A stretch of DNA of 64,000 nt from Luteibacter aegosomatissinici. Its GTDB lineage: Bacteria > Pseudomonadota > Gammaproteobacteria > Xanthomonadales > Rhodanobacteraceae. A program made the position numbers and the translations under genes. Positions 44,171-53,128 of the stretch are shown here, piece after piece; position 1 is the stretch's first letter; the number at the start of each line of letters is the position of its first letter. The DNA lies in contig NZ_CP095742.1 in assembly GCF_023078495.1 (NCBI RefSeq), positions 248,001 through 312,000 on the forward strand, written 5' to 3'. The notes under the pieces were generated by a model, which saw only the letters and a list, made by a program, of their open reading frames with translations, searched no databases and was not told where the DNA came from.

Positions 44171-45310
44171 ATGACCGATCCCGAACTCCGCGCCTGGCTC
44201 ACCCTCATCCGCACCCCCGGGTTCGGCGGCCGCAAACTGCGTGAAGGCCTGGCCATGCGTGGCGGGGCTGAGGCGCTGCTCGCCTGGCTGCGCGCGCACC
44301 CCGACGCCGCCGACCGTGAAGCCCAGGCCTGGCTTGCGGCACCGAATGATGCCGACCTGGCCCGGGATACCGCCTGGCTGCAGGGGGCGGACCAGCGGCT
44401 GCTCCTTTGCACGGACGAAGATTTCCCGCCCCAGCTGGAAGCCCTTTCCGATGCCCCGGCGGCGCTGTTCGTGAAGGGAGACCCCTCCCTGCTGCTCCGG
44501 CCGCAGATCGGCATCGTGGGCGCCAGGCGCGCGCAGGCGCCTGCCCTGGCGACCGCGCGGCGCTTTGCCGGGGAACTGGCGGCGAACGGCCTGCTGGTCA
44601 CCAGCGGCCTCGCCGATGGCGTGGATGGGGTGGCGCACACAGGCGCGCTCGATGCCGGGGAGCCCACGGTCGCGGTGGTCGGCACCGGGCCGGACGTGGT
44701 CTACCCCAGCAAGCACCACGCCCTGGCCCGGCGTATTGCCGCGCATGGGGCCATTGTCAGTGAGTTCGCGCCGGGGACGCCCTCCCGGGCGATGAACTTC
44801 CCCATGCGTAATCGCATCATCGCCGGGTTGAGCCTGGGCGTCCTGGTCATCGAGGCCGGACTGAAGTCCGGATCGCTGATCACGGCCCGGTTTGCGGGCG
44901 AACAGGGGCGCGAGGTGTTTGCGCTACCCGGGTCCATTCACAATCCGCTCGCCGAGGGGTGCCACTCCCTCATCGCCGATGGCGCGCGGCTGGTCCAGCG
45001 CAGCGATGAGATCCTTGCCGTGCTTGGCCCCGCGGCGCTTGAACTGGGCGCGGAGCTCAGGGCCCGCCTTGAGGGTGGCGGCCCTGCTGCCGGTGCCCGA
45101 AAGCGGCCAAAAGGGCCTTTCGACTGGCGTCAGGATGAGGAATATCGCCGCCTGCTCGACGCCATGGGTTACGATCCCGTCCTTTTGGATGCCCTCGTGG
45201 GCAGCACGGCCCTCTCCCCGGGTGCCTTGTCGTCGATGTTGCTGATGCTGGAACTGGAGGGCGAGGTCGCCGCCGTGCCCGGGAACCGGTATCAGCGGGT
45301 TGTACGGTAA
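44171..45310 (+). CDS. dprA: DNA-processing protein DprA/Smf
   Basis: 379 residues. The Rossmann-like DprA domain has GIVGARRAQAPALATARRFAG, TSGLADGVDGVAH, FPMRNRIIAGLSLGVLVIEAG and GSLITARFAGEQGREVFALPG. A C-terminal winged-helix (DML1-like) is at about 310-379. It loads RecA on single-stranded DNA during natural transformation. Followed by topA after 96 bases. Confidence 0.93.
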   Translation: MTDPELRAWLTLIRTPGFGGRKLREGLAMRGGAEALLAWLRAHPDAADREAQAWLAAPNDADLARDTAWLQGADQRLLLCTDEDFPPQLEALSDAPAALFVKGDPSLLLRPQIGIVGARRAQAPALATARRFAGELAANGLLVTSGLADGVDGVAHTGALDAGEPTVAVVGTGPDVVYPSKHHALARRIAAHGAIVSEFAPGTPSRAMNFPMRNRIIAGLSLGVLVIEAGLKSGSLITARFAGEQGREVFALPGSIHNPLAEGCHSLIADGARLVQRSDEILAVLGPAALELGAELRARLEGGGPAAGARKRPKGPFDWRQDEEYRRLLDAMGYDPVLLDALVGSTALSPGALSSMLLMLELEGEVAAVPGNRYQRVVR

Positions 45311-45406
45311 CTGTCGCTTGACAGACATCACGACGGTGTGTTTCCAACTAAATATAGACATACGCTGGGGTTCACTCGCCCCAACGGACTTTGGAATCGC
45401 GAACGC

Positions 45407-47929
45407 ATGGCAAAGAACCTCCTCATCGTCGAATCGCCGGCCAAGGCCAAGACGATCAACAAGTACCTGGGCGCCGATTTCCAGGTGCTGGCCTCGTATG
45501 GTCACGTCCGTGACCTGCGGCCGAAGGAGGGCGCGGTCGATCCGGACCACGGCTTTGCCATGGCCTACGAGGTGATCGACCGCAACGAAAAGCACGTCGA
45601 TGCCATCGCCAAGGCGGCCAGCAAGGCCAGCAGCATCTTCCTCGCGACCGACTTGGACCGCGAAGGCGAGGCCATCTCCTGGCACATCAGCGAGATCCTC
45701 AAGGAGCGCGGCCTGCTCGAGGGCAAGGATGTCCAGCGCGTGGTCTTCAGCGAGATCACGCCCAAGGCCATCAAGGAGGCCGTGGCGAACCCGCGCAAGC
45801 TCTCCCACGACCTGGTCGATGCCCAGCAGGCGCGCCGCGCCCTCGATTACCTCGTCGGATTCAACCTCTCGCCTGTGCTGTGGCGCAAGGTACAGCGCGG
45901 CCTTTCCGCCGGCCGCGTGCAGTCGCCCGCCCTGCGCATGATCGTCGAGCGCGAGCTGGAGATCGAAGCGTTCCAGGCCCGCGAGTACTGGACTATCCAG
46001 GCCAACTTGACCCACGCCGACGGCGCGTTCGACGCCCGCCTGGTGAAGCTTGATGGCAAGAAGTTCGAGCAGTTCGATCTCACCAATGAAGGCGATGCGC
46101 ACAAGGCGCGCGCCGCGCTGGAAAAGGCTGCGGCCGGCCAGTTCACGGTAGGCGATGTCACCAGCCGCGAGCGCAAGCGCCGCCCCGCGCCGCCGTTCAC
46201 GACCTCCACCCTGCAGCAGGAGGCCGCTCGCAAGCTCGGTTTCTCCACCAGCCGCACCATGCGCGTTGCCCAGGGCCTGTATGAGGGCGTGTCCATCGGC
46301 AGCGAGGGTAACGTCGGCCTCATCACCTACATGCGTACCGACTCGGTCGCGCTGTCCGACGATGCCGTAGCCGAGCTGCGCGACCTGATCGGGCGTGAAT
46401 ACGGTAAAGGCGCATTGCCCGATGCCGTCCAGGTCTACAAGTCCAAATCGAAGAACGCCCAGGAGGCGCACGAAGCCGTACGCCCCACCTCGGCCATGCG
46501 CACGCCGCGCAGCGTGGCGTCGTTCCTCAACGATGACCAGCGCAAGCTCTACGAGCTGATCTGGAAGCGCACCGTCGCCTGCCAGATGATTCACGCCACC
46601 ATGAACACCGTCTCGGTAGAGTTCCCCGTGGGCGAGTCGGCGTTTCGTTCCACCGGTACCACCATCATCGACCCGGGCTTCCTTGCTGTATACGAGGAAG
46701 GTCGCGACCAGAAGAACGAGGACGACGAAGAAAACCGTCGCCTGCCGCGACTGGCCGTCGGCGACCGCGTGCCCGTGGCCGCGATCGTGGCCGACCAGCA
46801 CTTCACCGAGCCGCCGCCGCGCTACTCCGAAGCCAGCCTGGTGAAGGCGCTCGAGGAGTACGGCATCGGCCGTCCGTCCACGTACGCGAGCATCATCCAG
46901 GTCCTGATCAGCCGCGAGTACGTCATGCTGGAAAGCCGGCGGTTCCGACCGACCGACGTTGGCCGTGCCGTCAGCCAGTTCCTCTCCGGGCATTTCTCGC
47001 AGTACGTCGATTACGACTTCACGGCCAGGCTGGAAGATGAGCTGGACGCGGTCAGCCGTGGCGAGGAGCAGTGGGTACCCCTGCTCGAGCGCTTCTGGCA
47101 GCCATTTAAGACACTGGTGGACGACAAGACCGAAAGTGTCGACCGCAGCGAGGCCACCGGTGCGCGCGAACTCGGCACCGATCCGAAATCCGGCAAGCCG
47201 GTGTCGGTACGCCTTGGCCGTTACGGCGCTTATGCGCAGATCGGCACCAAGGATGACGAGGACAAGCCGACCTACGCCAGCCTGCGGCCGGGCCAGAGCA
47301 TGCACACCATCACGCTCGAGGAGGCGATGGAGCTGTTCAAGCTGCCGCGCAACCTCGGCAAGTCCGATGAGGGTGATGACGTGACCGTGGGCGTGGGCCG
47401 CTTCGGCCCGTTCGTGAAGCAGGGCAGCGTGTATGCCTCGCTGAAGGCGGAGGATGACCCGTACACCATCGAGCTGCCGCGTGCGCTGCAACTGGTGCAG
47501 GAGAAGCTCGAAGCCATCGCCAACCGCACCATCCTCGATTTCGGCAACGGTATCCAGGTGCTCAATGGCCGCTACGGCCCGTACATCACCGATGGCGAAA
47601 AGAACGCGCGTATTCCGAAGGATCGCGAGCCCAAGACGTTGACCGAACAGGAATGCGTCGAGTTGCTGGCGGCCGCGCCGGTGAAGAAGCCGCGCGGTGG
47701 CAAGGCGGCCAAGAAAACGGCGACGAAGAAGGCAGCCACCAAGAAGGTGGCGGCCAAAAAGGAACCGGCCGCGAAGAAGGCTGCGGTGAAGAAGACCGCG
47801 ACAAAGAAGGCCGCTGCGAAGAAGACCACGTCAAAAAAGGCCGCGACCAAGAAAACGGCGGCCAAGAAGGCCACGGTCAAGAAAACGGCCACGAAGAAAG
47901 CCGCTGCGAAGAAAGCGCCGGCGGCCTGA
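45407..47929 (+). CDS. topA: DNA topoisomerase I
   Basis: 840 residues from the ATG at 45407. The TOPRIM domain starts at residue 4 (LLIVESPAKAKTINKYLGAD) and has the DLDREGEAI metal site. The active-site Tyr308 lies in ITYMRTDS. The C-terminal region has Toprim_C_rpt repeats (for example LGRYGAYAQIG, VGRFGPFVKQG, NGRYGPYITDG) and no zinc-finger cysteines, unlike E. coli TopA. The last 80 residues are Lys/Ala/Thr (AKKTATKKAA-like) and probably bind DNA. Upstream of tsaC with 1-base spacing. Confidence 0.95.
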   Translation: MAKNLLIVESPAKAKTINKYLGADFQVLASYGHVRDLRPKEGAVDPDHGFAMAYEVIDRNEKHVDAIAKAASKASSIFLATDLDREGEAISWHISEILKERGLLEGKDVQRVVFSEITPKAIKEAVANPRKLSHDLVDAQQARRALDYLVGFNLSPVLWRKVQRGLSAGRVQSPALRMIVERELEIEAFQAREYWTIQANLTHADGAFDARLVKLDGKKFEQFDLTNEGDAHKARAALEKAAAGQFTVGDVTSRERKRRPAPPFTTSTLQQEAARKLGFSTSRTMRVAQGLYEGVSIGSEGNVGLITYMRTDSVALSDDAVAELRDLIGREYGKGALPDAVQVYKSKSKNAQEAHEAVRPTSAMRTPRSVASFLNDDQRKLYELIWKRTVACQMIHATMNTVSVEFPVGESAFRSTGTTIIDPGFLAVYEEGRDQKNEDDEENRRLPRLAVGDRVPVAAIVADQHFTEPPPRYSEASLVKALEEYGIGRPSTYASIIQVLISREYVMLESRRFRPTDVGRAVSQFLSGHFSQYVDYDFTARLEDELDAVSRGEEQWVPLLERFWQPFKTLVDDKTESVDRSEATGARELGTDPKSGKPVSVRLGRYGAYAQIGTKDDEDKPTYASLRPGQSMHTITLEEAMELFKLPRNLGKSDEGDDVTVGVGRFGPFVKQGSVYASLKAEDDPYTIELPRALQLVQEKLEAIANRTILDFGNGIQVLNGRYGPYITDGEKNARIPKDREPKTLTEQECVELLAAAPVKKPRGGKAAKKTATKKAATKKVAAKKEPAAKKAAVKKTATKKAAAKKTTSKKAATKKTAAKKATVKKTATKKAAAKKAPAA
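47683..47926 (+). repeat. low-complexity Lys/Ala-coding tail of topA
   Basis: In-frame repeats of gcc/aag/aaa/acg codons encode about 80 residues of K-K-A/T units. The tail resembles the C-terminal tails of histone H1-like proteins. Length probably varies between strains because the DNA is repetitive. Confidence 0.8.
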
Positions 47930-47930
47930 C

Positions 47931-48500
47931 GTGCAACAGTTCGACCTGGCTCACGTCGATGCCGCCGCAGCGCTATTGCGCCATGGCGGCGTCCTCGCCT
48001 ATCCGACCGAGGCGGTATTTGGCCTCGGCTGTGACCCGCACGATCATGACGCGTTCGAGCGCCTGTTTGCGCTGAAGGTGCGCCCGGCCACCCAGGGCGT
48101 ATTGCTGATCGCCGCGAATTTCGCACAGGTCGAACCCTACATCGACCGGGACAAGGTGCCCGCCGAGGTCATGGCGCAGGTTCACGCCACCTGGCCGGGT
48201 CCGAATACCTGGGTCTTCCCGCGCAGCGATCGCGTGCCGGCCTGGGTTGCCGGCGGCCACCCCGGTATCGCATTGCGGGTGACCGCGCACGAACCCGCCG
48301 CCGCACTGTGCCGCGCCTTTGGCGCGCCGCTGGTCTCCACCAGCGCCAACCCCCATGGTGAGCCGCCCGCGCGCGACGTGCCTACGCTGGCCAGGTACTT
48401 CGGCGATCGGCTTGAGGCCACGCTGGATGCGCCGCTGGGCGGCCTGGATCGGCCTACCGTCATCCGCGACGCCCTCACCGGCGCTATCATCCGCGCCTGA
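47931..48500 (+). CDS. tsaC: threonylcarbamoyl-AMP synthase
   Basis: 189 residues with a GTG start one base after topA. The Sua5/YciO/YrdC fold is shown by LRHGGVLAYPTEAVFGLGCDP at the N-terminus, KVRPATQGVLLIAAN with the Lys-Arg binding site, and LVSTSANPHGEPPA. It makes threonylcarbamoyl-AMP for the t6A37 tRNA modification. The 4-gene forward group topA-tsaC-AMP ligase-purD is typical of the order. Confidence 0.93.
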   Translation: MQQFDLAHVDAAAALLRHGGVLAYPTEAVFGLGCDPHDHDAFERLFALKVRPATQGVLLIAANFAQVEPYIDRDKVPAEVMAQVHATWPGPNTWVFPRSDRVPAWVAGGHPGIALRVTAHEPAAALCRAFGAPLVSTSANPHGEPPARDVPTLARYFGDRLEATLDAPLGGLDRPTVIRDALTGAIIRA

Positions 48501-48518
48501 GGAAGGGGGTAGAACATC

Positions 48519-49877
48519 TTGGTGACCGTCTACGAAGTGAGCGGGCGCGAGCGCGCGCCGATGCTGCCGCTGCTGGCCGGCGCGCCCTCCCGTGCGGTGG
48601 CCTGGCGTGACGGGCGGGCGATCCCGGCCGCCACCTTCCTTGCCCATGTGCACCAGGTCGCCGCGCTGCTCCCGGATGCGGTGGGTGCGGTCAACCTTTG
48701 CGAAGATCGCTACGCATTCCTCGTGGCCTTCACGGCCCTGGTATTGCGCGGCCAGGTCAACCTGCTGCCTCCTTCGCGCGCACCGCACGCTGTCGACGAG
48801 GTGATGGCTAACCACGCAGGTTGCTACGCCATTGGCGAACTGCCGCTCGATCCCGCGCCCACGGGTTACCTGCGCATCCCTGCACTGGTCGACGTGCTCC
48901 CCGCCTACGGTGACGTGCCCGCGATCGCCGCGGATGCCATCGTTGCCATCGGCTACACCTCCGGTTCGACGGGCAAGCCCAAACCCAATATCAAGACCTG
49001 GGGCAGCTTCCACGCGAGCAACGCGGGCAACATCCGCATGCTCGATGCGGTGATCGGCGGCCCCTTCGATGTCGTAGCCACGGTGCCGCCCCAGCACATG
49101 TACGGTATGGAGATGTCAGTGGTGATGCCGCTGATGTCCGAGGTGAGCGTCCATTCGGGTCGCCCGTTCTTTCCCGCCGATGTTGCCGCCGCGTTGGCCT
49201 CGATGCCTGAGCCGCGTGTGCTCGTCACGACGCCCGTGCACCTGCGCGCCCTGGTCGAATCAGGCGTTCAGCTGCCTTCCCTTGCCGCGTTCGTTTCCGC
49301 CACCGCCCCCATGCCCGTCGAGCTGGCAGCTGAGGCGGAAAAGCGGTTCGGCGCACCGCTGCACGAAGTATTCGGTTCGACGGAGACCTGCGTGTTTGCC
49401 AGCCGGCGTACCGCGGTGGAGGAAGAGTGGTCGTTGTACGACGACGTGACGCTGCACTCGCAGCCCGATGGCACCCTGGTCGATGCCCCTCAACTGGCCG
49501 AGCCGATGTCGCTGGCCGATATCGTCACGTTGCATGGCGGTGGCAGGCGCTTCCGCCTGTGTGGCCGGAATACCGATCTGCTCGAGATCGCCGGTAAACG
49601 CGCCTCGCTGGGTGACCTCAATCGCCGCCTGCTCGCCATCGATGGTGTGAAGGATGGCGTGCTCTTCCAGCTGGATGAGCCCGATGCGGCGGGGATACGC
49701 CGCATTGCCGGGTTGGTCGTGGCGCCAGCCCTCACGGCGGATGCCGTGATGGGCGCCTTGCGTGCCGCGATGGACCCGGTCTTCCTGCCACGTCCGCTGC
49801 GCCTGGTGGATGCCCTGCCGCGTAACGAGACGGGCAAACTGCCGCGAGGTGCCCTGCTGGCGCTGGTCCAGCGCTAG
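48519..49877 (+). CDS. AMP-dependent ligase, aryl-polyene/xanthomonadin type
   Basis: 452 residues with a TTG or GTG start. ANL motifs are present: IGYTSGSTGKPKPNIKTW (A3, phosphate-binding), FGSTETC (A5), CGRNTDLLEIAGKRASLGDL (A8) and RNETGKLPRGALL (A10, catalytic Lys). The protein is short for acyl-CoA synthetases (usually 500 or more residues) and resembles the ligases that charge aryl or fatty acids on carrier proteins in aryl-polyene pathways such as xanthomonadin. No other pigment genes lie near, so this is a guess from family resemblance. Confidence 0.78.
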   Translation: MVTVYEVSGRERAPMLPLLAGAPSRAVAWRDGRAIPAATFLAHVHQVAALLPDAVGAVNLCEDRYAFLVAFTALVLRGQVNLLPPSRAPHAVDEVMANHAGCYAIGELPLDPAPTGYLRIPALVDVLPAYGDVPAIAADAIVAIGYTSGSTGKPKPNIKTWGSFHASNAGNIRMLDAVIGGPFDVVATVPPQHMYGMEMSVVMPLMSEVSVHSGRPFFPADVAAALASMPEPRVLVTTPVHLRALVESGVQLPSLAAFVSATAPMPVELAAEAEKRFGAPLHEVFGSTETCVFASRRTAVEEEWSLYDDVTLHSQPDGTLVDAPQLAEPMSLADIVTLHGGGRRFRLCGRNTDLLEIAGKRASLGDLNRRLLAIDGVKDGVLFQLDEPDAAGIRRIAGLVVAPALTADAVMGALRAAMDPVFLPRPLRLVDALPRNETGKLPRGALLALVQR

Positions 49878-49916
49878 GGCGGGTTACAATCGCCGGTCCA
49901 CGAACCGGAGATCCCC

Positions 49917-51200
49917 ATGAAAGTCCTCGTCATCGGTAGCGGCGGCCGCGAACACGCCCTGGCCTGGAAACTCGGCCAGTCGCCGCGCGTCGACGAGGTC
50001 ATCGTGGCGCCGGGCAACGCCGGCACGGCGGTTGAGCCGGGCCTGCGCAACGCGAGTGTCGCTGTCACCGACCTTGATGGCCTTGTCGCCCTGGCGAAGG
50101 CCGAGGGGGTGGGGCTCACTGTGGTCGGTCCTGAGGTGCCGCTCGTGGCGGGGGTGGTGGATCGCTTCACCGCGGAGGGCCTGCGCTGCTTCGGCCCGCG
50201 CGCCGCCGCGGCGCAGCTCGAGGGAAGCAAGGCCTTCGCGAAGGATTTCCTCGCCCGGCACAACATCCCTACGGCGCACTATGCCGTGTTCACCGACCTC
50301 GAGCCCGCGCTGGCCCACGTGCGCGGTACCGGCGCCCCGATCGTCATCAAGGCCGATGGTCTCGCCGCCGGCAAGGGCGTGGTCGTGGCGATGACCCTGG
50401 ACGAGGCTGAGGCCGCACTGCAGGACATGCTGGGTGGCAAGGCCTTTGGTGATGCGTCGTCACGCGTGGTGATCGAGGAGTTCCTTGATGGCGAGGAGGC
50501 CAGCTTCATCGTCATCGCAGATGGCAAGCGTGCGTTGCCGATGGCCACCAGCCAGGACCACAAGCGCCGCGACGATGGCGACAAGGGCCCGAATACCGGC
50601 GGCATGGGCGCCTATTCGCCCGCCCCAGTGGTTACGGACGACGTGTCCGCGCGTGTCATGCGCGAGGTCATCGAGCCGACCCTCGCGGGCATGGCGGCCG
50701 ATGGCGCCCCGTTCACGGGCTTCCTTTATGCCGGCCTGATGATCGACAAGGCTGGCGCACCGAAGGTCATCGAATTCAACGTCCGCTTTGGTGACCCGGA
50801 AACGCAGCCGATCATGTTGCGCCTGCAGTCCGATCTGGTTGACCTTGTCGAGGCGGCGCTGGATGGCGATGTCGGCAAGGTGCAGGCAACGTGGGATCCG
50901 CGGCCATCCCTTGGTGTGGTGCTCGCCGCCGGTGGCTACCCCGGGAAGGTGCGCAGCGGCGACGTGATCACCGGGGCCGATATCGATTTTGGCCCGGATG
51001 TGAAGGTATTTCACGCTGGCACGGCAATGAACGCCGACGGTCGTCCCGTGAGCGCGGGTGGCCGTGTCCTTACGGTCTGCGCGCTCGGAGAGAACCTGGC
51101 TGAAGCGCGCGCCAAAGCCTACGCTGCCCTGGAAAGCGTCACATTCGCCGATGCCTTCTTCCGCCACGATATCGCACACAGGGCGCTCGCACGCGAATAA
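49917..51200 (+). CDS. purD: phosphoribosylamine-glycine ligase
   Basis: 427 residues, standard length. The N-terminal GARS segment (MKVLVIGSGGREHALAWKL), the ATP-grasp lid (VIKADGLAAGKGVVVAM) and the central GPNTGGMGAYSP motif are all intact, with a C-terminal beta-barrel (GHxG-like, ASGGYPG type). Second enzyme of purine synthesis. purH is not adjacent, unlike the usual purHD pair. Confidence 0.96.
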   Translation: MKVLVIGSGGREHALAWKLGQSPRVDEVIVAPGNAGTAVEPGLRNASVAVTDLDGLVALAKAEGVGLTVVGPEVPLVAGVVDRFTAEGLRCFGPRAAAAQLEGSKAFAKDFLARHNIPTAHYAVFTDLEPALAHVRGTGAPIVIKADGLAAGKGVVVAMTLDEAEAALQDMLGGKAFGDASSRVVIEEFLDGEEASFIVIADGKRALPMATSQDHKRRDDGDKGPNTGGMGAYSPAPVVTDDVSARVMREVIEPTLAGMAADGAPFTGFLYAGLMIDKAGAPKVIEFNVRFGDPETQPIMLRLQSDLVDLVEAALDGDVGKVQATWDPRPSLGVVLAAGGYPGKVRSGDVITGADIDFGPDVKVFHAGTAMNADGRPVSAGGRVLTVCALGENLAEARAKAYAALESVTFADAFFRHDIAHRALARE

Positions 51201-51247
51201 GCCGTGCTCGGCTACACTGCGGTCACACCGCCAGGATAGCCCACGGA

Positions 51248-53122
51248 ATGTCCCAGTTTTCATTGCTCGGCAAGCGGCGGTTTGCGCCGTTTTTCTGGAC
51301 CCAGGCGCTGGGGGCGTTCAATGACAACGCATTCCGTAACGCCATGGTCATGCTGGTGGCCTTCCAGATGGGTTTGCCTGACAATCAGGTATCGCTCTAT
51401 ACGAACCTGGCGCCCGCGCTGTTCATCCTGCCGTACTTCCTGTTCTCCGCCACCGCTGGCCAGGTCGCGGAGAAGTTCGAGAAGACGCGCATCATCCGTT
51501 ATGTGAAGCTGTTCGAGATCGCCGCCATGGCGATCGCGGCGATTGGCTTCTACACCCACCACGTGTCGCTGCTGTTGCTCGTGTTGTTCCTGATGGGTGT
51601 GCATTCCACCGTGTTCGGTCCCATCAAGTACTCGATCCTGCCGCAGGCGCTTGAGCGCAGTGAACTGGTGGGCGGCAATGCGCTGGTGGAGACGGGTACG
51701 CAGCTGGCCATGCTCACCGGCATGATCGTCGGTAATTCGCTGATGCTGATCGCAGGCTACGGCACGGCGGCGGCCTCGCTCACCACCATCGCCATCGCTG
51801 TAACAGGGTATCTCGTGTGCCGCGCCATCCCGGCCGCGCCTGCGACGGCGCCCGACCTCCGCTTCAACTGGAACCCGTTTTCCGAAACCTGGCGTGTCCT
51901 CAAGCTGACGCACGAGGATCGCGCCATTTTCAACGCGGTGCTGGGTATCTCGTGGTTCTGGTTTTTCGGTACGGTGATGATTGCGCAGCTGCCGAATTAC
52001 ACGCGCCACGTACTGGGTGGCGACGGTTCGGTGAATACGCTCGTGCTGACGCTGTTCTCGCTTGGCACCGGCATCGGCTCGCTGCTGTGCGAGAAAATGT
52101 CACGCAAGCGCGTGGAGATCGGCCTGGTGCCCATGGGCGCTTTTGGCCTCACCGTGTTTGCGATTGATCTGTACTTCGCGCGCCCATCGGTTGCCGCGGG
52201 TGCGACGCTCACCTGGAGCGCGTTCCTTGGCGTGCCGGGAGCCTGGCGCGCCGCGATGGACCTGACGCTAATCGGCGCGTTCGCCGGCTTCTACGTGGTC
52301 CCGCTCTTTGCCTTCGTGCAAAGCCGCGCGCCGCGTGAGCGTCTGTCGCGCATCATCGCCGGTAACAACATCGTCAATGCCCTGCTGATCTGCATCGCGT
52401 CCGGCTTCGGCATCGGGCTTACGGCGGCCGGCCTCGATACGCCCACGATCTTCCTGGTGACCGGCGTGGTGAACATCGCGGTCGCGGTGTACATCTTCAC
52501 GCTCGTTCCCGAGTTCATGATGCGGTTCATCACCTGGGTACTGGTGAATACGTTGTACCGTGTGCGCGTGGATGGGCTTAGGAACGTGCCGGATGAAGGC
52601 GCCGCCGTGGTCGTCTGCAACCATGTCAGCTTCATGGATCCGTTGATCCTGATGGCGTGCGTTCGCCGCCCCATGCGTTTTGTCATGTACTACAAGATCT
52701 TCAACATTCCCGTGTTGAACTTCGTGTTCCGCACGGCCAGGGCTATCCCGATCGCCGGCCGGAACGAGGATGCCGCGCTGATGGAGAAGGCGTTCGAGGA
52801 GATCGATGCGGCGCTTGCCGCCGGCGAGGTGGTCTGCATTTTCCCGGAGGGCGGGCTAACCGCCGACGGCGCTATCCAGGCGTTCCGACCCGGCATTGAC
52901 CGCATCCTCCAGCGCAGGCCCGTGCCGGTGGTGCCGTTGGCACTGCGCGGCATGTGGGGAAGCATCTTCAGCCGCCGCGACGGCGCGCTGCGCCGCGCGC
53001 GGTTGCCACGCCGGTTCTGGTCGCGGATCGAGCTGGTCGGCGGCGAGCCTCTACCGGTCGGCGCGGCGAATGCAGCGATGCTCGAGGCGCGCGTCAGCGA
53101 GCTGCGCGGCGATAAAGCCTAG
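51248..53122 (+). CDS. MFS lysophospholipid transporter fused to PlsC-type acyltransferase
   Basis: 624 residues. The first 430 form a 12-TM MFS domain of LplT type (FFWTQALGAFNDNAFRNAMVML at the N-terminus). The C-terminal domain (about 450-624) is a PlsC acyltransferase with HX4D (CNHVSFMDPL) and FPEGGLTADGAIQAF. LplT flips lysophospholipids inward and Aas/PlsC re-acylates them; here both functions are in one chain. Unlike E. coli aas, no acyl-ACP synthetase domain is present. Ends 6 bases from the convergent ampE-like gene. Confidence 0.9.
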   Translation: MSQFSLLGKRRFAPFFWTQALGAFNDNAFRNAMVMLVAFQMGLPDNQVSLYTNLAPALFILPYFLFSATAGQVAEKFEKTRIIRYVKLFEIAAMAIAAIGFYTHHVSLLLLVLFLMGVHSTVFGPIKYSILPQALERSELVGGNALVETGTQLAMLTGMIVGNSLMLIAGYGTAAASLTTIAIAVTGYLVCRAIPAAPATAPDLRFNWNPFSETWRVLKLTHEDRAIFNAVLGISWFWFFGTVMIAQLPNYTRHVLGGDGSVNTLVLTLFSLGTGIGSLLCEKMSRKRVEIGLVPMGAFGLTVFAIDLYFARPSVAAGATLTWSAFLGVPGAWRAAMDLTLIGAFAGFYVVPLFAFVQSRAPRERLSRIIAGNNIVNALLICIASGFGIGLTAAGLDTPTIFLVTGVVNIAVAVYIFTLVPEFMMRFITWVLVNTLYRVRVDGLRNVPDEGAAVVVCNHVSFMDPLILMACVRRPMRFVMYYKIFNIPVLNFVFRTARAIPIAGRNEDAALMEKAFEEIDAALAAGEVVCIFPEGGLTADGAIQAFRPGIDRILQRRPVPVVPLALRGMWGSIFSRRDGALRRARLPRRFWSRIELVGGEPLPVGAANAAMLEARVSELRGDKA

Positions 53123-53128
53123 GCGTGC

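Noticed and set aside
45318-45358. Promoter directly before topA (TTGACA with TATAGA)
   Set aside because: The -35-like TTGACA and the nearest -10-like element are 29 bases apart, too far for a sigma-70 promoter.
44924-47491. 855-codon minus-strand frame opposite dprA and topA
   Set aside because: Shadow of two certain genes.
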